Below are positions 35,897 through 48,306 of a DNA stretch of 64,000 nucleotides, one piece after another. Source of the DNA: an uncultured Pelagibacteraceae bacterium (GTDB lineage Bacteria > Pseudomonadota > Alphaproteobacteria > Pelagibacterales > Pelagibacteraceae); the NCBI GenBank assembly GCA_902576375.1, contig CACGUZ010000001.1:186001-250000 (forward strand), read 5' to 3'. The notes under the pieces are model-generated. The model was not told where the DNA came from, searched no databases, and worked only from the letters and a program-made list of their open reading frames with translations. Both the position numbers and the translations under genes were made by a program. Positions within the stretch are counted from its first letter, which is position 1. Each line of letters starts with the position of its first letter.

Positions 35897-36942
35897 TTAA
35901 ACCCCAACTTATATTTATTGCCTTTGTTTTTGATAAACATTACCTTAAATAAATTTCCCATTTCTTTTTCACCTATGAGCTTTTTTAATCTAAAATAAAT
36001 ATCTGCTTTTTTTGAAAAGCTTTGATTTTGCGATATTATCTCAGCTCTATTTTTTATTCCTAATTTTACTAAAAAGCTTCCTTGAGTTGTTATTAAGTCT
36101 TTTAAACCACCTAATTGATTGATTATTTTCTTAAATAAGAAAAAATTGATATTATGAGTAATATCTGAAGTACCGATATTTTTTAAAACACTGTTATGTT
36201 TATGATTTGAAATTGATTTAAGAGTATTTTTCATCCTCTTTTCCATATACCCGTAATCTATCATTAGAAGACCGCCATCATTTTTTTTAACTATTTCAGC
36301 AACTTTTTTTAAATAATCTGCTCCAACTAAGGAGTATTCAATAAATTTTTGGTCTTTTGAAATATCATAATTAATTTTTTTTTCAAATTTTTTCATATTA
36401 AACTTTCTTTCACAAAAAAAAGGTTTTTTTTGATTTTTAAAATTTACATATCTTTCAAACCAAAGATCTTTTTTTTTAATAAATTGTTTTATTGCTATTG
36501 CATCAAAAAACTCGTTTGCAATGAAAATAGTTGGAAATTTTTTAATTTTTTTTAGATCAGAAATCCAAATAACTTTTTCTTTGTTTAATTTATTTTTTTG
36601 AATTTTCTTTAATTTAAGGCTTTTTTCATGAATTAAAATATTACATGAACTTAAAAACGCTGGAAATTTTTTAAAAGTTTCTAAAAATATTTTCATCATT
36701 TCACCGTTTCCTGCACCAAGTTCCACCAAATTAATTTTTTTTGGGGTTCCTAAATTTTCCCAAAAACCTAAAATCCATACAGCTATCATTTCAGAAAACA
36801 TTCTAGAAATATTTGGTGCAGTTATAAAATCGCCCTTTAACCCGAAAGGGTCTTTTTGCATATAGTATCCTTTTTTTTTATCATATAGAGCAAAATCTAT
36901 AAATTTATCTAAAGAGATTTCAAAATTATTTTTGACGGTCAT
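35893..36942 (-). CDS. MidA/NDUFAF7-family SAM-dependent methyltransferase
   Basis: Homologue of mitochondrial NDUFAF7 (MidA), an arginine methyltransferase needed for complex I assembly. The N-terminal signature YDKKKGYYMQKDPFGLKGDF (about residues 19-38) and the SAM motif LVELGAGNGEMMKIFL (about 74-89) are clear, with LLMIDYGYMEKRM later. Length 349 residues. It overlaps lgt by 17 bases and pgeF by 4. In alphaproteobacteria lgt-midA-pgeF is a common string. The bacterial target is not established. Confidence 0.88.
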   Translation of the reverse strand: MTVKNNFEISLDKFIDFALYDKKKGYYMQKDPFGLKGDFITAPNISRMFSEMIAVWILGFWENLGTPKKINLVELGAGNGEMMKIFLETFKKFPAFLSSCNILIHEKSLKLKKIQKNKLNKEKVIWISDLKKIKKFPTIFIANEFFDAIAIKQFIKKKDLWFERYVNFKNQKKPFFCERKFNMKKFEKKINYDISKDQKFIEYSLVGADYLKKVAEIVKKNDGGLLMIDYGYMEKRMKNTLKSISNHKHNSVLKNIGTSDITHNINFFLFKKIINQLGGLKDLITTQGSFLVKLGIKNRAEIISQNQSFSKKADIYFRLKKLIGEKEMGNLFKVMFIKNKGNKYKLGFN

Positions 36943-37702
36943 ATTTTTTTAAAGTCAAATAAGAACCAAATATAAAAAAAACTAAACATAAAATTTGCCC
37001 CATACTCAATTTAAATAGAACGTAACCTAATTGTTCATCTGGCATTCTTAAAAATTCTATAAAAAATCTGAAAACAGAGTAAAATATTAAAAATATTCCA
37101 GATAAGAAACCAGGATTTTTAGCTGAAGACGCTTTCCGAAAATATATCAATATAAAAAATAATAACAGTCCCTCAAAAAAAGCCTCATAAAGTTGAGATG
37201 GATGACGATATATTTCATCAATTTTTTCAAATTTAATTCCCCATGGTAAAGTTGTTTCTTTGCCATAAAGCTCTGAATTTATAAAATTTGCAATACGTCC
37301 AAAAAAAATTCCTATTGGTGCAACTAACGAGACAATATCAAGATAAATATAAGAATTATGATTATGTTTTTTAGCAAACCATACGCTCATCGCAATTACA
37401 CCTAATAGTCCACCATGGAATGACATTCCTCCATTCCAAATTTTAAATATTTCAAAAATGTTCGCTAAATAGTAATCTAAATTATAAAATATTACGTAAC
37501 CTAATCTTCCACCAATTATAATACCTAAGATTGTATAAGTAATGTAGTCGTCAAATTTCTCTTTTAAATTATCATCTTTTATAAAAATTCTTTTTGCCAA
37601 AACCCATCCAGCGAGAATTCCAAATATATAAGATAAAGAATACCATCTAAATTCTAAAGAAAATAAACTAAATGCAACTGGGTCAAAATTATTAATGAAC
37701 AT
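36926..37702 (-). CDS. lgt: Prolipoprotein diacylglyceryl transferase
   Basis: Membrane enzyme that attaches diacylglycerol to the lipobox Cys of prolipoproteins. The Lgt signature GRIANFINSELYGKETTLPW (about residues 135-154) and the essential-His region GGMSFHGGLLG (about 91-101) are visible, with about seven hydrophobic helices in 258 residues. First gene of a minus-strand run lgt-midA-pgeF-prs. It shows that lipoprotein processing is present, which makes the missing lipobox in MlaA at 62197 notable. Confidence 0.95.
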   Translation of the reverse strand: MFINNFDPVAFSLFSLEFRWYSLSYIFGILAGWVLAKRIFIKDDNLKEKFDDYITYTILGIIIGGRLGYVIFYNLDYYLANIFEIFKIWNGGMSFHGGLLGVIAMSVWFAKKHNHNSYIYLDIVSLVAPIGIFFGRIANFINSELYGKETTLPWGIKFEKIDEIYRHPSQLYEAFFEGLLLFFILIYFRKASSAKNPGFLSGIFLIFYSVFRFFIEFLRMPDEQLGYVLFKLSMGQILCLVFFIFGSYLTLKKYDRQK

Positions 37703-37752
37703 TTTTAATTATAATAATAGATTAAAGATATAATAACTTATTTAATAAATAT

Positions 37753-38001
37753 ATGAAAAATTCAAAATTTGTTTTTGATAAATTTACTAAACTTCTAGAA
37801 CAAGGTTTAGTTTCATCTAGAGACTTAAAAAATGAGATAGTAAACATTTTAAAATCAAAAAGAGATGAAATCGTATTCAAAATGAAATTAACGAGTAAGG
37901 ATGAATTTGATATCCTTGCTAAAAGAGTCGAAAATTTAGAGAAAGAACTTGAAAAAAAAAAGGTTTTAAAAAAAAAGATTAAACGGGTAAAAAAATCTTA
38001 A
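37753..38001 (+). CDS. UbiK-like accessory factor (BMFP domain)
   Basis: An 82-residue, highly charged, alpha-helical protein. The first half (DKFTKLLEQGLVSSRDLKNE) and the coiled-coil second half (DEFDILAKRVENLEKELEKK) match the BMFP/UbiK layout. UbiK helps aerobic ubiquinone synthesis as part of a Ubi protein complex. The extreme lysine-rich C-terminus reads into the convergent envZ-like gene (23-base overlap). It stands alone on its strand, divergent from lgt with a 50-base gap. Family call is by pattern and length, so moderate. Confidence 0.7.
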   Translation: MKNSKFVFDKFTKLLEQGLVSSRDLKNEIVNILKSKRDEIVFKMKLTSKDEFDILAKRVENLEKELEKKKVLKKKIKRVKKS

Positions 38002-39298
38002 CCTCAAGTCCATTCAAATTGGATTTATTCAACTTTATATTACCACCGTGAGAACGTACAATATCAGATGCTATTGACAAACCAAGCCCTACACTAGATT
38101 TGGAGTCTGCTCTCCCTTTGTCTATTTTGTAGAAAGGTTTAAATACATTATCATATTCACTTTCTGGTATTCCTGGACCATCGTCCTCAACTTTTATAAT
38201 TAAACTCGATTTTTTTTTTTGAAGATCAACATTTATTTTATTCCCATATTTGATAGAATTTTCTAACAGATTATTAAGACATCTTTTTATTAGATTTTTT
38301 CGACCATTTAAATAAACCCTTGGTGATATTTCTTTTGTTATGTTTTCATTATTATATTTACCAATAATCTCATCTATTAAATCGCTGATATTGAACAGCT
38401 CATCCTTTTCCATGAATGAGGAACTTGTAAACTGTAAATATTCATTGAGCATTTTTTCCATTTCATTTATATCCTCGGTCAACTTCTTAGCTAAGGATTT
38501 ATCTTTTATAAACTCAGTTTGTAATTTCATTCTTGTTAAGGGTGTTCTCAAATCATGACTTATCCCAGACAGCATTTCAGATCTTTGATTTAGATGTCTC
38601 ATTATTCTTTTTCGCATTCTATCAAATTCATAACCTGCCTGGCGTATCTCAGCTGCACCAGAAGGCTTAAATTCATCCACATTTTCCCCTCTTCCAAATT
38701 TTTCAGCAGCTTTGGCTAAAGCTGTAATTGGTCTTGTTTGATTTTTTAGAAATATAAGAGAAATAATTACAACTACGAATGCAGGAACAGTTATCCATAA
38801 TCCAAACAATCTTGCAGAAGTACTTGTGAGTCTATCCTTAGGGACTATAAATTTAAAAAAACCATTTTGATATTTAATTCTTAAATCAACTAACTCTTTA
38901 TAACTTGTAGTATCAAACCAAAATATTTCTGATCCAAATTTAGATTTTAATTCTCTTCTAAGTGTTCTGTCTATTGGACTAAACCATCTTTCACTATAAG
39001 TGAAATTAAAATATTCATCCTCAACAAATTCAATATTCAAATCTTGATATAATGAAAAAATATTTTTTATTTCATCTTTATCATAATTGTCATTACTATA
39101 AACCTCTATGAAAGTTTGTATTTCACTGACTAATGCCCTTGTCATTCCTTTGTTAGTTTTTATCCAAAGACTATCAAAAAAAACTATTGTAATTATTAAT
39201 TGGATTAAAATTATTGGAATAGCAACTATCAGCAAAGCTCTGTAAAATAATCTTTTAGGTAATAAGTTTTTTACAAATTTACTCAATCCATAAAACAT
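37979..39298 (-). CDS. Sensor histidine kinase, EnvZ-like
   Basis: Membrane sensor kinase of 439 residues: N-terminal helix (about 20-42), a periplasmic domain of about 120 residues, a second helix (about 168-185), HAMP (about 186-235), the phospho-acceptor His248 in LSGISHDLRTPLTRMK, and an ATPase domain with CLNNLLENSIKYG, DDGPGIP and SVGLGLSIASDIV. The layout matches EnvZ. It overlaps the response regulator by 20 bases, so the two are co-translated. What it senses cannot be read from sequence; osmotic or envelope stress is the usual guess for this family. Confidence 0.92.
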   Translation of the reverse strand: MFYGLSKFVKNLLPKRLFYRALLIVAIPIILIQLIITIVFFDSLWIKTNKGMTRALVSEIQTFIEVYSNDNYDKDEIKNIFSLYQDLNIEFVEDEYFNFTYSERWFSPIDRTLRRELKSKFGSEIFWFDTTSYKELVDLRIKYQNGFFKFIVPKDRLTSTSARLFGLWITVPAFVVVIISLIFLKNQTRPITALAKAAEKFGRGENVDEFKPSGAAEIRQAGYEFDRMRKRIMRHLNQRSEMLSGISHDLRTPLTRMKLQTEFIKDKSLAKKLTEDINEMEKMLNEYLQFTSSSFMEKDELFNISDLIDEIIGKYNNENITKEISPRVYLNGRKNLIKRCLNNLLENSIKYGNKINVDLQKKKSSLIIKVEDDGPGIPESEYDNVFKPFYKIDKGRADSKSSVGLGLSIASDIVRSHGGNIKLNKSNLNGLEVKIFLPV

Positions 39299-39956
39299 AA
39301 CCTGCTCCTCTTATAGTTTGAAGAAATTTTGGATTTTTTGGATCTATCTCAATTTTTTTTCTCAATCTGGTTATAATAACATCAATTGATCTTTCTTTAT
39401 CTAAGTCAATTAATTTACCAATTTCTTCCCTTTCAAATACTTTTCCAGGATTATTAATCATTTTCTCTAATATTTTTTTTTCAGTGTTATTTATTTTAAA
39501 TTCTGAATTACCATGAAATATTATTTGCTTACTCAAATCTATCTTAACGTTTTCAAATTTTATTATTTTCTTTAAATTATCTTTTTTTGTTTTGTTAATT
39601 ATGTTTTTAATTCTAAGATCGAGTTCTTTAGGTTCAAAGGGTTTAGGCAAATAATCATCTGCACCCATTTCTAATCCCTCTATTCTTTCATTTGGTTCAC
39701 CTTTAGCAGTCAATAATATAACTGGAGTATTAATATATTCTCTATGTTCTTTTAAAAAATCAAGTCCACTTTTTCCTGGCATCATGATATCTAAGATTAT
39801 TAAATCAAACTTTATAATCTTTATTTTTTCAGATGCATTTTCTGCATTATCAGCTGTAGTAACTAAATATTTTTTTTCATTCAAATATTTTTTAACTAAA
39901 GATCTTATCCCCTCATCATCATCAACCACTAAAATATGAGCTAGAAAACTATCCAT
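39279..39956 (-). CDS. OmpR-family response regulator
   Basis: Two-domain regulator of 225 residues. The receiver domain has the acidic pocket DDDEG, phospho-acceptor Asp56 in IILDIMMPG, the Thr in LLTAKG and Lys105 in LPKPFEP. The C-terminal winged helix (about residues 125-225) ends with the recognition region DVIITRLRKKIEIDPKNPKF and IRGAGYVL. It overlaps the MarR-family gene (8 bases) and the kinase (20 bases). Confidence 0.93.
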   Translation of the reverse strand: MDSFLAHILVVDDDEGIRSLVKKYLNEKKYLVTTADNAENASEKIKIIKFDLIILDIMMPGKSGLDFLKEHREYINTPVILLTAKGEPNERIEGLEMGADDYLPKPFEPKELDLRIKNIINKTKKDNLKKIIKFENVKIDLSKQIIFHGNSEFKINNTEKKILEKMINNPGKVFEREEIGKLIDLDKERSIDVIITRLRKKIEIDPKNPKFLQTIRGAGYVLWIE

Positions 39957-40386
39957 TAATTATTCTTTTTAAAACCTCATCAAAATTTAGAACTTCTTGA
40001 GAGCTCGAATTAAGCAATGCATTATAAATTCTTTTTTTTTGTATTTCAAAAATCTCTTTAAAAATTTTTTTTCCTTTTTCATTTAGAAAGATGTGTTTAA
40101 TTCTTGTGTCAGTCTCGTCTTTATTAAAAAAAATCATTTCAAGCTTGATTAAATCTTTTAAAACCCTATTTAGGCTTTGTTTAGATACTTTAAGTTTTCT
40201 AATAAGTTCTGAGATTGATATTCCCTCATACATAGATATTAAATGAATAGTTTTTTGATGAGCTAAGCCAATATGGTATTTATTGAGAATTTTTTTTGAG
40301 TCTGAAAAAGTTTCTCTATAACTTATAAATAATTTTTCAATTAAATGTTTTAATTGTTCATCTTTTAAATATAAAAGCTCTTTCAT
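39949..40386 (-). CDS. MarR-family transcriptional regulator
   Basis: A winged-helix DNA-binding protein of 145 residues. The helix-turn-helix region ISISELIRKLKVSKQSLNRV (about residues 58-77) and the wing with DETDTRIKHIFLNEKGKKIF (about 93-112) fit MarR. It is first in a three-gene operon with the response regulator and kinase, suggesting it autoregulates or adds a second input. I start at the ATG at 40386 rather than the GTG immediately before it. It diverges from ilvE across a 69-base promoter region. Confidence 0.85.
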   Translation of the reverse strand: MKELLYLKDEQLKHLIEKLFISYRETFSDSKKILNKYHIGLAHQKTIHLISMYEGISISELIRKLKVSKQSLNRVLKDLIKLEMIFFNKDETDTRIKHIFLNEKGKKIFKEIFEIQKKRIYNALLNSSSQEVLNFDEVLKRIING

Positions 40387-40401
40387 CACAGGTAAGTTAT
40401 A

Positions 40402-40430
40402 TTGACATATTATATATACACAGATATTTT
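40402..40430 (+). promoter_or_regulatory. Predicted sigma70 promoter of ilvE
   Basis: TTGACA at 40402-40407 matches the -35 consensus exactly and TATTTT at 40425-40430 follows after 17 bases, giving a start near 40437 and a leader of about 19 bases to the ilvE ATG. On the other strand a perfect TATAAT (40409-40414) points toward the MarR operon, with a poor -35, so the two promoters probably overlap and could interfere or be co-regulated. Confidence 0.55.
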
Positions 40431-40455
40431 TCAGTAATAATTTTATATTTCATAC

Positions 40456-41337
40456 ATGATACCTTACGATAAAAGATCTGGTAAAATATGGTACAACGGC
40501 GAATTAGTTGATTGGTCAAATGTTAAAGTGCATGTTTTAAGCCATGGATTACACTACGCTAGTTGTGTTTTTGAGGGAGAGAGAGTTTATGATGGTTCAA
40601 TCTTCAAATTAGAGGAGCATACTTCAAGATTTTTTCATTCAGCAAGACGAATGGGTTTTGAAATTCCTTACACTGAAACAGAAATAAACGCTGCTTCAAA
40701 TACTATAATTAAAAACCAAAAAGTTGAAAATGGTTACGTAAGACCAGTTGCCTGGAGGGGCAGTGAAATGATGGCGATCTCAGCTCAACAAACAAAAATT
40801 CATGTTGCAATAGCAACATGGGAATGGGGGTCCTATTTTGATCCAAAATTAAAAGTTGAGGGGATTAGATTAAATATTTCTAATTGGAGAAGACCGGCTC
40901 CTAATACGATACCATGGGACACAAAAGCTTCAGGTCTTTACATGATATGCACTCTGTCAAAACATGAGGCAGAAAAAAATGGTTATACAGATTCTTTAAT
41001 GCTTGATCATGAAGGTAATATTGCTGAAGCTACGGGTGCAAATATTTTTTTTAAAGATTCGAATGGTGTGTTACACACGCCGTTACCAGACTCTTTCCTA
41101 GATGGAATTACTAGAAGAACAGTAATTGAAATTGCAAAATCAAAAAATATTAAAGTTCATGAAAGAAAAATAAACCCCTCAGAGTTGAAGAATTTTGTTG
41201 GATGTTTTTTAACAGGAACTGCAGCAGAAGTAACCCCGGTATCTTGTATCGCTGAAAATGAATTTAAAGTTTGTGATTTAATCATTGGTCTTAACGAAAG
41301 TTATCAGAAACTTGTTAGAAAGAAAAAAGCAGCTTAA
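40456..41337 (+). CDS. ilvE: Branched-chain amino acid aminotransferase
   Basis: PLP class IV transaminase for the last step of Ile, Val and Leu synthesis. The PLP Lys157 lies in PWDTKASGLYM, with GNIAEATGANIFF and FLTGTAAEVTPV further on, all typical of IlvE. Length 293 residues. It is a single-gene unit with its own promoter, divergent from the MarR/OmpR/EnvZ operon, and shares a TTAA stop with convergent pgsA. Confidence 0.95.
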   Translation: MIPYDKRSGKIWYNGELVDWSNVKVHVLSHGLHYASCVFEGERVYDGSIFKLEEHTSRFFHSARRMGFEIPYTETEINAASNTIIKNQKVENGYVRPVAWRGSEMMAISAQQTKIHVAIATWEWGSYFDPKLKVEGIRLNISNWRRPAPNTIPWDTKASGLYMICTLSKHEAEKNGYTDSLMLDHEGNIAEATGANIFFKDSNGVLHTPLPDSFLDGITRRTVIEIAKSKNIKVHERKINPSELKNFVGCFLTGTAAEVTPVSCIAENEFKVCDLIIGLNESYQKLVRKKKAA

Positions 41338-41918
41338 TCTTTATTATCTTCTGAAATCGCGTGATCAATACCTTTCCGTATATATTCATATCCCGTAAAA
41401 AGAGTTAAAGCAGCCGAAAGCCATAAAAGAATTATTCCAATAGTTTGAGCATTATAATCTTGAAAATTAATAATTTTGTTTCCAGTTTCACCAGAAAGTA
41501 AAAGTGCAATAGCAACCATTTGCAATACAGTTTTTAATTTTGCTAGATTTGAAACTGGTAATTTAATTTTTCCCTTTGCTAAAAATTCCCTTAATCCAGA
41601 TATCAAAATTTCTCGAGTTAAGATAATTATTGCTGCTATTACCTCGTAATTTCTTATAGTTCCGTCCATTACCAAAAGTATTAAAGCAGTTGCAACGATA
41701 ATTTTATCTGCAATAGGATCAAGTAATTCTCCAAGTTTAGACTCTTCTCCAAGAAATCTTGCTAGCATCCCATCTAAAAAATCTGTGAAAGATGCAACTA
41801 TGAATAAAATTAATGCTGTCAAATCTCCATAAAAACCTGGCAAGTAAAATGCTAATACAAAAAAAGGAACAATTAAAATTCTCCCTATAGTTAAAATATT
41901 TGGTATTTTTTTAAGCAT
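41334..41918 (-). CDS. pgsA: CDP-diacylglycerol-glycerol-3-phosphate 3-phosphatidyltransferase
   Basis: Makes phosphatidylglycerol phosphate, the precursor of PG and cardiolipin. The CDP-alcohol phosphotransferase signature DG-x2-AR-x8-G-x3-D-x3-D is visible in DFLDGMLARFLGEES plus LGELLDPIADKI (about residues 46-73). Four or so helices fit the 194-residue length. It follows uvrC on the minus strand by 8 bases, a pairing also seen in other proteobacteria. Confidence 0.95.
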   Translation of the reverse strand: MLKKIPNILTIGRILIVPFFVLAFYLPGFYGDLTALILFIVASFTDFLDGMLARFLGEESKLGELLDPIADKIIVATALILLVMDGTIRNYEVIAAIIILTREILISGLREFLAKGKIKLPVSNLAKLKTVLQMVAIALLLSGETGNKIINFQDYNAQTIGIILLWLSAALTLFTGYEYIRKGIDHAISEDNKD

Positions 41919-41926
41919 AATTTTTT

Positions 41927-43762
41927 TTATTCATGAAAAAAGTTATATATTTTTTTTGCAACTTTTTCTTCAACACCCTCTACAGATTTAATTTCATCTA
42001 GACTTGCAGACTCAACTGCCCTAGCTGATCCAAAATGGTTTAATAAAGCTCTTTTTCTTATTGAACCTATCCCGTCAATTTGGTCTAACAGCGATTTACT
42101 AATACCCTTCTTCCTTTTTGCTCTATGAGCACTGATTGCAAAACGATGAGACTCATCTCTTATTCTCTGAAGAAAGAATAAAGTAGGATCATTTTTAATG
42201 AATTTAAATTCCTTTCCATTATGAAAGAAAGTCTCATTTCCACTATTTCTATATTTACCTTTAGCAATTGCAATTATCGGGATATCATGAAGCCCAAGTT
42301 CATTTAGAGTTTCTCTAGCTACTGAATATTGACCTTTTCCTCCATCTACCATTACTAGATCAGGAAAAGTTAAATAGTTATCTTTTTCTTGTATTGCTCT
42401 TTTAAATCTTCTATTCAAAACTTCTTTCATCATTCCATAATCATCTCGTTCATTCTTTTTTAGCTTGATGTTAAATTTTCTATATCTTTTTTTAATAAAT
42501 CCATCATCACCATAAGCTATCAATGCACCTACACTGTTTGTTCCCTGTATATGACTGTTATCATAAACCTCAATCAGATTAATATTGGACTCTAGATTAA
42601 ATTTACTTGTCACAGCTTCAAATAATTCCTTATTATTTTGACTTTCATAAAGCTTTCTATTTAAACTCTCTTTAGCGTTTTTTATTGCTTGATTAATTAC
42701 TTTTAATTTTGACCCCTTTTTAGCTATTGATATAGTAACTTGTTTTTTTTCTTTATGAGAGAGTGTTTTTTCGATTAAAACTTTTTCTTTTATCTCTTCA
42801 GATAATATTATTGAGGAGGGTACACTTTTATTTTCATAAAATTGTGTGACAAAAGAATTAATTATATTACTTAAATTCTCATCGGGATCATGTTTTGGAA
42901 AAAAAGATTGATTACCCCAGTTTTGTTTTGACCTATAAAAAAAAACCTGAATACAAGCTTTGCCGGACTCCTTATAACCTGCGATTACATCAGCCTCTAT
43001 AAGATTAGCCTCATTAATTCTTTGTGATGATTGAATAATATTCAATGACTTTATTCGATCTCTTAAAATTACCGCTTTTTCAAAATCTAAATTTTCGCTA
43101 GCTTTTTCCATCTGTTCCGAGAGGCTTTTTTGTATTTTCCTTGATTTACCGGAAACAAACTCAATAGCATCATCAACTGTCTTTTTATATTCCTCACTTT
43201 CTATGTAACCAACACATGGGCCAGAGCATCTTTTAATTTGGTATAAAATACATGGTCGTTCTCTGTTTTTGAACACAGTATCATCACAAACTCTAAGATG
43301 AAATATTTTTTGGATCATTTTAATTGTCCAGTTAGCTGATCCAGCAGATGCAAAAGGTCCAAAATAAAAACCTTCAGTAGTTTTTTTTCCTCTGTGTCTT
43401 TTTATTTGTGGCCATTTATCTTTGTTGCCAATGAATATAAAAGGAAAAGATTTATCATCTCTTAGTAAAATATTAAATTTTGGTTTATATTTTTTGATTA
43501 AATTTGCTTCCAGAAGTAAAGCTTCACTTTCATTAGATGTAGTTGTGATCTCCAATTTTCTAGTTTGTGACAACATTCTTTCGGTTCTAATAATATGGTT
43601 TTTTTCAGCCACATAACTTTTGAGTCTATTGGGTAAATTTTTGGCTTTACCAACATAAAGAATTTCTTCTTTTTCATTCAACATCCTATAAACACCAGGA
43701 AGTTTTGGGATTAAGGGCAGTTCTTTTTTTATTATTTCTTTTCCAATATCAGAACTTATCAT
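41927..43762 (-). CDS. uvrC: Excinuclease ABC subunit C
   Basis: Makes both incisions in nucleotide excision repair. GIY-YIG domain near the N-terminus (LPGVYRML and [10 protein letters not shown]), four-cysteine region (including [19 protein letters not shown]), UVR motif (about residues 190-225), RNase H-like nuclease domain ([11 protein letters not shown]) and C-terminal helix-hairpin-helix pair ([19 protein letters not shown]). I start at the ATG at 43762 (611 residues, with an AGAGAAG-like element upstream) rather than an in-frame TTG at 43792. It overlaps folB by 14 bases. Confidence 0.97.
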   Translation of the reverse strand: MISSDIGKEIIKKELPLIPKLPGVYRMLNEKEEILYVGKAKNLPNRLKSYVAEKNHIIRTERMLSQTRKLEITTTSNESEALLLEANLIKKYKPKFNILLRDDKSFPFIFIGNKDKWPQIKRHRGKKTTEGFYFGPFASAGSANWTIKMIQKIFHLRVCDDTVFKNRERPCILYQIKRCSGPCVGYIESEEYKKTVDDAIEFVSGKSRKIQKSLSEQMEKASENLDFEKAVILRDRIKSLNIIQSSQRINEANLIEADVIAGYKESGKACIQVFFYRSKQNWGNQSFFPKHDPDENLSNIINSFVTQFYENKSVPSSIILSEEIKEKVLIEKTLSHKEKKQVTISIAKKGSKLKVINQAIKNAKESLNRKLYESQNNKELFEAVTSKFNLESNINLIEVYDNSHIQGTNSVGALIAYGDDGFIKKRYRKFNIKLKKNERDDYGMMKEVLNRRFKRAIQEKDNYLTFPDLVMVDGGKGQYSVARETLNELGLHDIPIIAIAKGKYRNSGNETFFHNGKEFKFIKNDPTLFFLQRIRDESHRFAISAHRAKRKKGISKSLLDQIDGIGSIRKRALLNHFGSARAVESASLDEIKSVEGVEEKVAKKIYNFFHE

Positions 43763-44174
43763 GACTTCTCTTTTTGGTAATTTGAATACCAACAGATGAG
43801 CATTCTTTTAAAATTTCTAATTTTTCAATTTTGAGCATTATCTTAGCAATTCTTTTATCTTTAAATAATTCGTCAAAGACAGCCTCTGCAAGAGTTTCTA
43901 AAAAGTTATAATGTTTTTTTTTAACCAGTTTTCTTATAAGTTTAACAATAGTTCCATAATTAACTATTGATTTTAAATCTTTATCATTTGACGGTTTTTT
44001 ATCTTGATAATCTATTTCAAGGCTAAATTTTACTTTTTGAGCATTTTCTCTTTCAAAATCATAGTATCCAAGTTTTAAATCTAGTATTAACTCGTTTATA
44101 AGGATCTTTTTTTCGTAATTGAAAAGGGATTTTCCTTTATCAATTTTAACAATTTTAAAATTATTTTTTTTCAT
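43749..44174 (-). CDS. folB: Dihydroneopterin aldolase (FolB family)
   Basis: Folate pathway enzyme that cleaves dihydroneopterin. The 141-residue product shows the family pattern [20 protein letters not shown], the [13 protein letters not shown] segment and the catalytic-site [15 protein letters not shown] with Glu. It overlaps the upstream reductase by 4 bases and the downstream uvrC by 14. FolB is a short, divergent family; the context with a pteridine-reductase-like gene supports the call. Confidence 0.85.
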   Translation of the reverse strand: MKKNNFKIVKIDKGKSLFNYEKKILINELILDLKLGYYDFERENAQKVKFSLEIDYQDKKPSNDKDLKSIVNYGTIVKLIRKLVKKKHYNFLETLAEAVFDELFKDKRIAKIMLKIEKLEILKECSSVGIQITKKRSHDKF

Positions 44175-44904
44175 TCCTTACCTAGAACATCTGATGTTCG
44201 CCAGTTTAAACTTTGGCCACTATCAATTGCCAGCACTTGACCAGTAATAGATCTGCTTTTTATAAAAAAGTCAACAGCATTACAAATCTCATTAACATCA
44301 ACCTGTCTTTTTAAAGGAGTAGCAAGATATTGTTTTTTAAAATGTTTTTCAGTCTGCCTCTGATTTTTGATAGTAGGTCCTGGGGCAATACCGTTTACCC
44401 TTATTTTAGGAGAAAGGCTCATAGCACTCGTTTTTGTCAAAGTATAAAGACCGGATTTACTAATAGTGTAAGAAAAGAAAAATGGAGTTAGCTTAAAAAT
44501 TCTTTGATCAATAATGTTAATAATATTGTTATTATTTCCTCTAATATTTTTAGAAAATTCTTTAGTTAAAAGTGCAGGTGCTTTTAAATTGGTTGATATA
44601 TGTTTCTCCCAACTTTTATTATTAAAATTTGCTAATTTATCATTCTCAAATAACGAAGCATTATTAACAAGACAATCAAAATACTTTAATTTAGATTTTG
44701 CTAATTTGATAATTTTGATAATATCTTTTTCTTTACTTAAATCACCTTTGACTAAATAAACTTTAGTTCCATTGCCTTCTAATTTTTTTTTAAGAATTAG
44801 TGCTTTAGATTTTGATTTATTAAAATGAAGAACTAACTCTTTATTTGGACCTGAAAGTTTTTTTGCAATTGCAGCACCTATTCTTGTTGCTCCACCTGTG
44901 ATGA

Positions 44905-44923
<19 letters not shown>
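44171..44923 (-). CDS. Short-chain dehydrogenase, pteridine reductase / FolM-like
   Basis: NADPH-dependent SDR of 250 residues. The cofactor motif reads TGGATRIG, i.e. TG-x3-R-x-G, in which Arg replaces the usual middle Gly. This variant marks pteridine reductases (PTR1) and FolM. The catalytic Tyr-x3-Lys appears as YTISK, and [11 protein letters not shown] carries the conserved Asn-Asn-Ala. Coupling to folB (4-base overlap) supports a role in pterin/folate reduction. Substrate is inferred. It overlaps the upstream uvrB by 19 bases. Confidence 0.82.

Positions 44924-48306
<3,383 letters not shown>

Noticed and set aside
43763-43792. TTG start extending uvrC by ten residues
   Set aside because: The ATG at 43762 has a better upstream purine-rich element and a shorter overlap with folB.
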